Source: Mauremys mutica
Taxonomy: Eukaryota; Chordata; Testudines; Geoemydidae
Length of the DNA stretch: 64,000 nt
NCBI RefSeq assembly: GCF_020497125.1
Contig: NC_059075.1
Location: 43,126,003 to 43,190,002 of the forward strand
Direction: 5' to 3'
The notes beneath the pieces are model-generated. The model worked only from the letters and a program-made list of their open reading frames with translations. It searched no databases and was not told the origin of the DNA. The position numbers were made by a program, and so were the translations under genes. Shown here in pieces: positions 48,601 through 57,600 of the stretch (position 1 is the first letter of the stretch; the number at the start of each line of letters is the position of its first letter).

Positions 48601-51600
48601 CCTTCACCTTACACCTTCTCCTGACTCCTCGGCCCAGAACCAACGCAGGCTCCTTGCCACTTGCTGACGTGTTGGGAAGTGGGAGTGAACAGTCAATGGG
48701 GGACTGAGTGCAAGGGGACAGGCCAGCCTGGAGACTGTGATCTGTGTGGTTGCTTGCTAGGAGGCAGAGTGCACTAGCTGAGAGTGGCCTGCTGCTCTGG
48801 AGGCTGGAGTGGAGCAGAGCAGATTCCAAACCTGGAGGATCTGCAGCACGAGTGAGTGCATCTGAGCTTGGAGATGGGGAAGTTCCTCGCCAGGCAGCCA
48901 TTATGCAGCACTGCCCCAGAGGGAGACCACAGCCTTCCCCATGCCTGGGTTAGCCTGACAGTCCCTTTCATCTCACTCTGCCTCCCCTAAGGTTAAAGTT
49001 TTATCCTCTCCTGAAGTTTCAGCCTCCAAGTGCCCCAACACACCAAGCAAGGATGGGTTTGGCTTTTACTGGTGTGTTAAGTAATAGAGAGACAAGCACA
49101 GAACCCCACTGGGCTGGGAATTCCTACACACACCCCTGGACTGGGTGGAAGGCATCTTTGGACATGTGCATCAAAGGGCCAAAGTACTAGAAGGTCCCCA
49201 GTGCCATGTGTAGCCCCCTCTGCCCATTATATGGCTCTATCCTGTTGATGAAGTGGTAGATGTCTTCAGCGGTGGGGGAGTGTTTCCTCAGTGCTCCCCC
49301 TGGCAGCTCTGAGCCAACAGAGAGATTCAGTCTCCAGTAGCTGTGAATGCTAACCTGTGTCCGTTACGAACACACCCAGCTCTGGGAGCAGATTCTCTCT
49401 GCTGGAAACATCCACCCTTCACACCATGCTCTAGCATACGGTGGCTCAAACATGTTCTAACTATGGGACAGACCAGTATTTTAACTCTGATAGGCTGATG
49501 GATGGAGGATGTGTACACACACAAACGCACACCTGGCCATTCTCACCTGCATAGCAGAAGACAGCATCTTCAGTTCCTCCATTGGATCTTGCCAGAAGGA
49601 CAGCCTCATGTGCTCGCAACTGGTTTCTACTCCTTTCCCCCACGTCAGCCTTGGCCTGTGTCTCCCTTGCAGAAGCCTTTAAGGAGATTTGCCCAGCGGG
49701 ACATGGCTACACCTACTCCAGCTCCGATATCCGTCTGTCCATGAGAAAGGCAGAGGCAGAAGAGCTGCCATTCAGTTCAGAGGAGCAGGGGGAGAGCAGC
49801 GACCGGATGCCCACCTGGGCAGCAAAAAGGCTGCAGCTGCAGGAAGCCCTGAGTGGTGGAGTCACAGGTACGCTCCCCCGTGCTGGAACCTCAGCAGCGG
49901 AAGGTAGATTGGGATGTGATGCAACATTAGTAGCGGCTATGCACACAGGTGCCCTAGATGAATTCCCTCTTTCACCCTCAGGCTGTGCCTATCCCAGGGA
50001 CTGTGGTTCCAGCTGAACTGGACTCGGGTCAGCTCCAGAGCCATGCAAGTCTCTCTTGCCCCTGTATCCCAGTGGCATAGGGCATGGCCTTTTCAGAGCT
50101 CCCTGGCCCTCCTGGGCCTTGAGACAGGGGCAACCTTCGAGTTCCAGCCTCAGATCCTCCTGTGCTATCAGGTGCTGCTGCTGCCAGATGGCCAAAATGC
50201 CTCCACACTTGGAAGCTGATTCAGATGTGCCCTGCTGAGCGGGACTCAGTGCGAATCCTGCCATGAGTATCCCTGGGTGGTTATCCCAGTGCACTCAGGC
50301 TAGGAATGCAAATCCAGAGAGGGGAGTGGCAGTTGTCACTAGAACCAGGGTCTGTTAGAGTGTGAGTTCCCTGACAATGCTGGAGAGGAGCCAGGACTGA
50401 GGCAACTCAGCGTGCTAGGTTTGGAAGGACAAGTTCCCATCTTGTGCTGGGAGAAATGGGGGGCTCCTAGCCAGCATCAGGGAAACAAGTGAGGTTAGTG
50501 CAGCCTGAGCTCTCTGAGGTATGTGGGGTGCTGATGGTTTTTGTTCTGAAATTCACCATGTGTTGTTTAATTTTCCAGGTCATTCTCCAGATAGTGAGGT
50601 GAGTCAAGCCCATGCTGCTGGCAGATGATGGGGTGGGGATATGTTTGTGATGAACTTCACTAGTGGGAAAGGGATCATTTAAAAAAGTAACCAGAGAGAA
50701 ACACCGAATGTGTTGGAGTTGGAGTAATGAGGGGAAGTAGCTACTGATCAAGAAAGTGGTGGGTTTGCTGAGGTGCTGGAGGAGTTTAGAAAACACCTGG
50801 ACAGCCAGGCATTTTCACTTACTGCAGATCAGCTGCAACATTGAAGTCCCAGCTGATGCTTTGGGCTTGGGAGCAGCTGACACCCCGTTGTTGAGGGTTG
50901 GGAGAGAATGGTGCCCCCGCCACCCCATTATAGGATTTGGGGGTTTGCCTCCTTGTGCCCTAAACATTTAGGAATAAAGCTTAAAGTAATCTGTGAAGGG
51001 AAAAATGAGGCTTGGGACTTCGTTGTGTTGGCTTCTTTGGGATGGTTTGATTTGGTTGTTTCAGTCTGACAGCAGATGTTCATGTCCAGTTTGTCTCCCT
51101 GGTGTGCTCCTATGGCCTGCATTGCCATAGTATCTGAGCACCTCACAATCTTTAATGTATCCAGCCTCACAACACCATGGAGGGGATAGGGAACAGCTAT
51201 TAGTCACATTATACTGGTTCTTCACCAATGGAGAGATGAAGTGACACGGCCGAGGTCATGCATCTGGGGCAGTGCTGGGACTTGAACTCAGGTCCCCCCA
51301 GTCATGAGCTGGCCCCCTGCTCCCAGTCATCCTTCCTCTCTAGTCGGGCTGGGAAGAGTCTCTGACTGGAGAATTAGTGAAATGATGACAGTCCGAAAGA
51401 GTGAAAGCCGAGCTATTGAGGGGGAAGGACTTTAGCCAGGCTGTAGGAAACTGCTTTGGTTTGTGTTAATGCGTGGTTAATGCCAATGACTAATTAACAT
51501 CCTGAATAAGGCAGTCTTTTGCCAAAGAGTCAGTACTCTTGCCCCTTGAGTTGAGGATTCAGAGCTCACAGTAGGCATCCCCAAAACTTCCCAGAGGTCC

Positions 51601-54600
51601 TCCAGAAAAACCAAGAGAAACCACACCTGACACTCTGGAGATCGTCCCTGGGAAAATCTCTGCCAAAGGATTGCCTGCCCAGTGCAGGTTCTGGAGCTCC
51701 TCACAAGATTATCCAGGCTCCCATCTGGGGCACTAGGTAATGCAGATACCTGGCCCTGAGGTTTGTAGCTATGCAGTTGACCTGTGAAGGAGACTTGGAG
51801 GGAACTGAATGCAGAAATCTAAAAGGCGCCTGGGTAGGCATAATGCTTTGTATAGGGTCCAGCACATTGAGGCTCCAGCCGTTCCACACACTAGCAGCCT
51901 CACCTGCCATTACAGTACCCTTAGTGTGAACCAGCAGCCAGGATGGGGCAGGAGGAAGCTCACCTCTCTCTTACCCCTTGGCTAAATACATCCCTGGGCG
52001 GTCTAGGCAGAGCCAAACTTTGTGTTTGTGTTTCTCACCCACAGGGCACTGCTGATGCCACCCAAGAACCTGCCCCACACCCAGGTGCGTAAGTGCCCAA
52101 TTGGCTTGTGAATAAGCTGCAAATAGAGAAGAGAAAGGAGGACAGGGTTGGCCCAGCTGGCTGCTTCAGGCTATGCTGATAAACTTAGGGCCAGGGAAAG
52201 GCAGCTTTATTTCATAGGCACCTCCTAATCTCCTTCTGTGTCGCTCCAAATGGGCTGTGCTGCACAGAATCGGCAGGCACTGCAGGAACAAGGCAGCCCC
52301 ATGAGATGCAGGGCAGGGAGGGCCACATCCATTTCATGTATTGGAAGGGCAGTTCCTCCAGCCTAGGGTTGGGGCTCTGTTATTGTCTGCCCACGTTCAT
52401 GGTCTCTGCATGCTGGGCTATGTAATGGGCACTAAAGGGTGGGGAGGGGGGTGTCAGGTTGCAGAGGTCTGCACCCCCAAGATGCAGTGGCAAGCTTGCT
52501 GGCTGTGAAATTTCTCTGCTGTAACACGAGTGAGGCTGGATCACGTGACAACTGGTCTCATGATGTCATGTAGTATAACATTTGCAGCAACCTAGATGCT
52601 GGGCTCTGAGCTGGGGCTTGGCACCCACGCCTGCTGCTCTGCAGCTGATCCCTTGGTATTGTGAGGTGCTGGGACGTAGAGGTTGGGAGGTCATGGGCAG
52701 GGCTTAGGCTGACACTTGCTCCTGTGTCCGACTATGATCCCAGGCTGGTGCTCACATCTCTCTCATCTGCAGGGGTTGTAGTGGAGGAGACATTCCCTCG
52801 CCCTTCCTCCCAGCCAGGCCCAGAGGCTGCAGGGGAGAGCACTGCTGCAGCACAGACCACAGGTTTGTCAGCAGCTCTAAATGGGGTTTACCTGCCTCAC
52901 CTGGCAGGCCCTAAAGAGAAATGTGACCCAGTCAAACATGGAGCCCTCCCCACGCATGGATCCCTGGTATGCCCAACCCCGGCGGATCCCACCAGGCCTG
53001 GGTGCGCGCTGAAGGATCCAGGCAGATCCCTGTGGGTACAAGAGCAGATGCTTTGGCTTTCAGTGCCCTTCACTGTGTAATTTGTATAACACACAGCCTT
53101 ATCTGGATCACATGGAAGGGAAGCTTAGGATTCATGCTATGAATAAGCACAGCCCTTCATTGCTGCCCAGCCAGGCGCAGAGACCTGTCACCCAAGAGAG
53201 CCCTCTCTTTGATTCATGTGTTTAGCATAGGTCAGTGTCATTTCCCTGACATACAGCTCCTCCTGATGCGCACTGTGTCTGCTGTGCCTGCCCAGGGCTA
53301 CAGGGATGGAGGCAGTCCGCAGAATACGTGGGGCTAGCTGGATCGCTGCACTGTGAACAGCAGGGTCTCTGGGCAGAAGGGAGAGGGAAGGGCTCCCCGG
53401 GGAAGTGAAATCACAGAGGGGGTGGCAGTGACTCCCAAGGAAAGGGACTGGCAGGGTCTTGCTGGTGGCTTTGGCCCAATGCCTGCTGCAGTCAGAGTTG
53501 AGTCATCTGGAAATTGTGGTGGAGCGGGAAGTGTGTGGCTCCCAGGGGAGGCTTGTTTACTGCATGAATAATAGCAGCTCTGTTATTCTAGGGTTGTCTA
53601 AGTGTCTGGGAGCGCTGCCCCTGCTCGGGGCCAAAAGCACCCTCAGAAGAAACCCTGGCATAGGCACCTTGCTGTGGAATGCGCCTCCCACAATAGCCTT
53701 TTGTTTGTGTGTGTTGGTTTGGTGATGGGATTGTTTCACTGTTGGGGCGTGTGCGGGTCTCTGCTGGCCTCTCCATGCCCTTCCTGCATTCACTGCTGCT
53801 GAGCTGCTTCCTCTGGCTGCCCTGGGATTAGTGAGACCGGGCTGGAGGCAGCAGGAAGGGAAGCAGCATGTGAATGGCCCACACTGAGCTGGCATTAAAG
53901 CCCCTGTGACTGTGCCCGCCCTGCCTCCCTGCTCCCAGTGGCTGGTTCCAGGGCTGCACTGGCTCCTGGGGAGCCGCTTGCCTGCCCAGGCCAGATAGAG
54001 CCGGTTTGCTGTTTTCGTCCTAGCTCTCCATGGGCTTTCCCTGCTTTCCAGCGCAGGGGCTGGGGCCGAGGTGTCCCAGCCTCCTGCTCTCGCTCAGCCC
54101 AGCTAGGAACCAGTAGAGACGATAGGCAGTGCCTAGCTGTGGGTCTCTGGAGCCTCAGGAAGCCACGTCTGCCCCACTAGGCGCACTGACTCAGGCCAAC
54201 CCACAGGTGCTGGCCATTAGTGCTGCCTCCATTCTTGGGCATTGGGGGTCCATCCCTGTCGTCGTGGCTGGAGGCTGCTGAGGCCCAGCTCTGCCAGCTG
54301 TCTGAGGTGCAGGGGCCTCAGAGCTGTCTCCCATTCTGTCTGTGAAATGGGGGTGGTGCTAGTAACTGGGCGGGGGGCCGTGGAATAGGGAAATCCCTGT
54401 ACTATATGGGGGACTGGGGAGCAGGGGTCTGTGACTTCACCCTGTCTGTCTCTCTCAGAAATCGATAGATGCACCTCTGTACCTGATCTGTGTGGCCCAG
54501 GCACTTGTGTGAACCTGCCTGGCAGATACAGCTGCATGTGTGGCCCTGGCTATCGGCTGCATCCTGGCCTCCCTCGATGCATTGGTATGTCACTAGCTCT

Positions 54601-57600
54601 GATGTTTCTAAAGGGGACACTAGGGAGACAACGGCTATCAGAAATCCTGGGGCATGTGGCGAGAGGCTGGCTCCTGAACAGGGGTGGCTCTATGTTTTTT
54701 GCCGCCCCAAGCACGGCAGTCAGGCAGTCTTCGGCGGGATTCGGCGTCGTTTCTGCAGGTGATCTGATGGTCCCGCGTCTTCGGCACCTTCTGCCGAATT
54801 GCCACCGAAGCTGCGGGACCGGCGGACCTCCCGCAGAAATGCTGCTGAAGGCCTCCTGACTCCTGCCCTCATGCCAACTGGCACGCTGCCCCCCACGGCT
54901 TGCCGCCCCAGGCACGCGCTTGGTGCACTGGTGCCTGGAGCTGCCCCTGCTCCTGAGCACAAAGCCTGGCCCCTTGCAGGGTACCAGCCCCGCTACCTTC
55001 CTCAGCAGAACAACACTGTGGTCTGGGATGCCAGGGGAAGTTTGAAGGGCAGAATCATCCCTCTCCCTCCATGTGTGACAATGCTGCCCTCCAGTGGTGG
55101 ATGGCAGACAAACAGGGGCTTGTCCCATCTCTGCAGGGCCCTCATGTGTCATCAAGCAGGCTCCCTGGGGAGGGAAATGCTGAGTGTGGGAGGTGGGTCC
55201 CCTCAGGCCCTTGCTCATCCCATCTCCAGCATTGTCTGTAGGAAACGGGAGGGCTAATGGTATTTCCCGGGTGACCCTGTTCCTCTGCTCTGGACCCAGA
55301 TGATGATGAGTGTATGAGAGATCCCTGCGCTGGGAAGGGTCACTGCATCAACAGTGTGGGCTCCTACTCCTGCCTCTGCTACCCGGGGTACACCCTGCTT
55401 GCCTCCCAGGGTACACAGACCTGTCAGGGTAAGTGATGCTCCAGCCGGCACACGCTCACAGCCCCAGGGGGCGCCTTGCCTGCAAGGTTCCTGTGACCTC
55501 CCTCGGCTACATGTTTCCTGGATAATGGGGGTTCCAGCCTCCTCCTTCATATGGGCTTCCCCCCTCCACTACTGCCCAAGCCTGCCCTAAGAGGACCCCC
55601 TCATGAGGGGCAGAGGAAGTTGCATTCTCCTTGCTTGTTCCCCCAGCCTCTTGCTGGGGCGGGGCAGTGAACAGTGCAGGCTGGGGAAGACTCTTCAGAA
55701 AAGAGTCAGTCAGCAAAGGCTTTTCCTCCAGAAAACCCCTCAGCTTGGGGCCTGTCTGACCCAGAGGCCAGTGGCATGGAGCCCAACTAGACCTGCATCC
55801 CCTGCCCTGTGTCCCAAGCACCCTCTCCGAGCATCTGGAGAGGGCAGGAGGCAGCTCGTCAGAACGTCACCCACTGGTAGCTGGCAAGCAGCCCTGCTTC
55901 TTGCTCCACTGCTGCTCTGGGCTCATTATTAGCTGGGCCCTCTGCCCTGGCGCTGGCCCAAACTGCCTCCAGCCTGCTTTGGCATGTGGGGGTGACCAGC
56001 AGCAGCAAGGGGGACTGGGGCATGGCAGAAAGGAGGTGTGAGTGACACAGGCCCGTGGGAACTCTGGCCATGAATACAGCCTGGCGCTGCCATTCCTCCT
56101 CATTGGCATGAGGGTAGAGGTTGGCTCTCAGAAGGGATTTGACTGAGGGGTGGGCAGTGACCATTCAGAGTGGGTTTGGGGCAAAGGGACAGGGAGGGCT
56201 CTGCACACAGGCAGAGCCACCTCTCTCACCCTTAGCTGAGCCCAGTTCCCTGACAGGACCTATCCTTGGATGCTAATAGATCTGAATGAGTGTGAGCAGC
56301 CCAGCATGTGCCAGGGGGGGCAGTGCACCAACACACCTGGATCATATCACTGTGAGTGTGCCAGGGGCTACATCATGGGCCGCACAGGACAGTGCGAAGG
56401 TGAGTTTGCTAACCTCCTCTACGTGAAGGGCTCCAGCCCCTTTGTGCAATCCTCAGCTCTCTGCGCCCCCCTCCCTCCAGATCTGCACTGAGGTACCTGC
56501 ACCTTCTCACTTTGTCACTTCAGTCCCCTGACACAGTCTGCCTCCACTTGCCTGGGGGACTCCCCACCCCGCTGCGGGAGAGGGAAGCTGTCTCCCCAAG
56601 TTCATTCCCCTTCAGATTCTCACTCCCACCTCAGGCCCAGTGGGACCCATCCTGAGCCCCTTCTTCTGGCCTGGAAAGGGAATGCGTTTTGTTCTTGGGC
56701 TGGTGCTAGTCTTTGGAGGTTTGGCGTCTGTCATTGCTTGCCCCTGTTTGAGCCCTGGGCTGGCAAGTACATTGAAGGTATGATGTCTGCAGCCAGCTGC
56801 ATGTACATAGCATGTCACACTAATTGAAAATCAAAATGGGCATCCTAATAGGTGTGGGAACAGGCCACAGAGACAATGAATGACAACTGGGACTCGTGAG
56901 AACCTCCTTCTGAGCCCCAAACTCAATGCACCATCAAGCCCATCTGCTTGGAGTCACAGTCACTCTTACTTTGGCCAGAGCTGGCTGAGAAGGTTAGCTG
57001 CAGCTGACTGTGGTCCCAGCTGTGAGGATGTTCTGGATAGGACTCGATCTGTCTCTTTCTTTTCCTGGAGTCTGAAAGCAGGGGGTCTCTTTGCAGACAT
57101 TGATGAGTGTGCTGATCCCAGCACCTGCCCCAGAGGGAGATGTGTCAATGCACTGGGCTCCTATGAGTGTCTCAGCTGTGCAGCCGGTTACCAGCCGATG
57201 AATGGAAGATGCGTTGGTAAGGAGGCAAGAGCTGTTCCCCCCCCAAGATCCCTCCCCACCTTGTGGAAACTCCCTCTTGCGTGGCAGCAATTCCAGCCCT
57301 AGCCAAGCACTCCTGGGGCTGTAATGTGCAGGGGCTGCCTTGTGGGCAGGCGCTGGCTGTGGGAAATGGCAGGCAGGAGAGGCTAGTGTGTGTACCCTGA
57401 GTACCACGCCCTGCAGGATTGGGTTGTGGGGAGATCCCTGGGGATTTCAGAGCACCCCTGTTCCTGGATTGATGGGACCCTTTGCTGTGTCTTGCAGATA
57501 ACGATGAGTGCTTCACCGTGGGAACCTGTGCTCATGGACTATGCATCAACCTGGGTGGTTCCTTCAGGTGTTCCTGCTACCATGGCTATGAGGTGACAGC

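Noticed and set aside
54550..55218. 222-codon minus-strand frame
   Set aside because: It spans the antisense of exon W13 and a hAT MITE; no recognisable domain and composition typical of chance frames.
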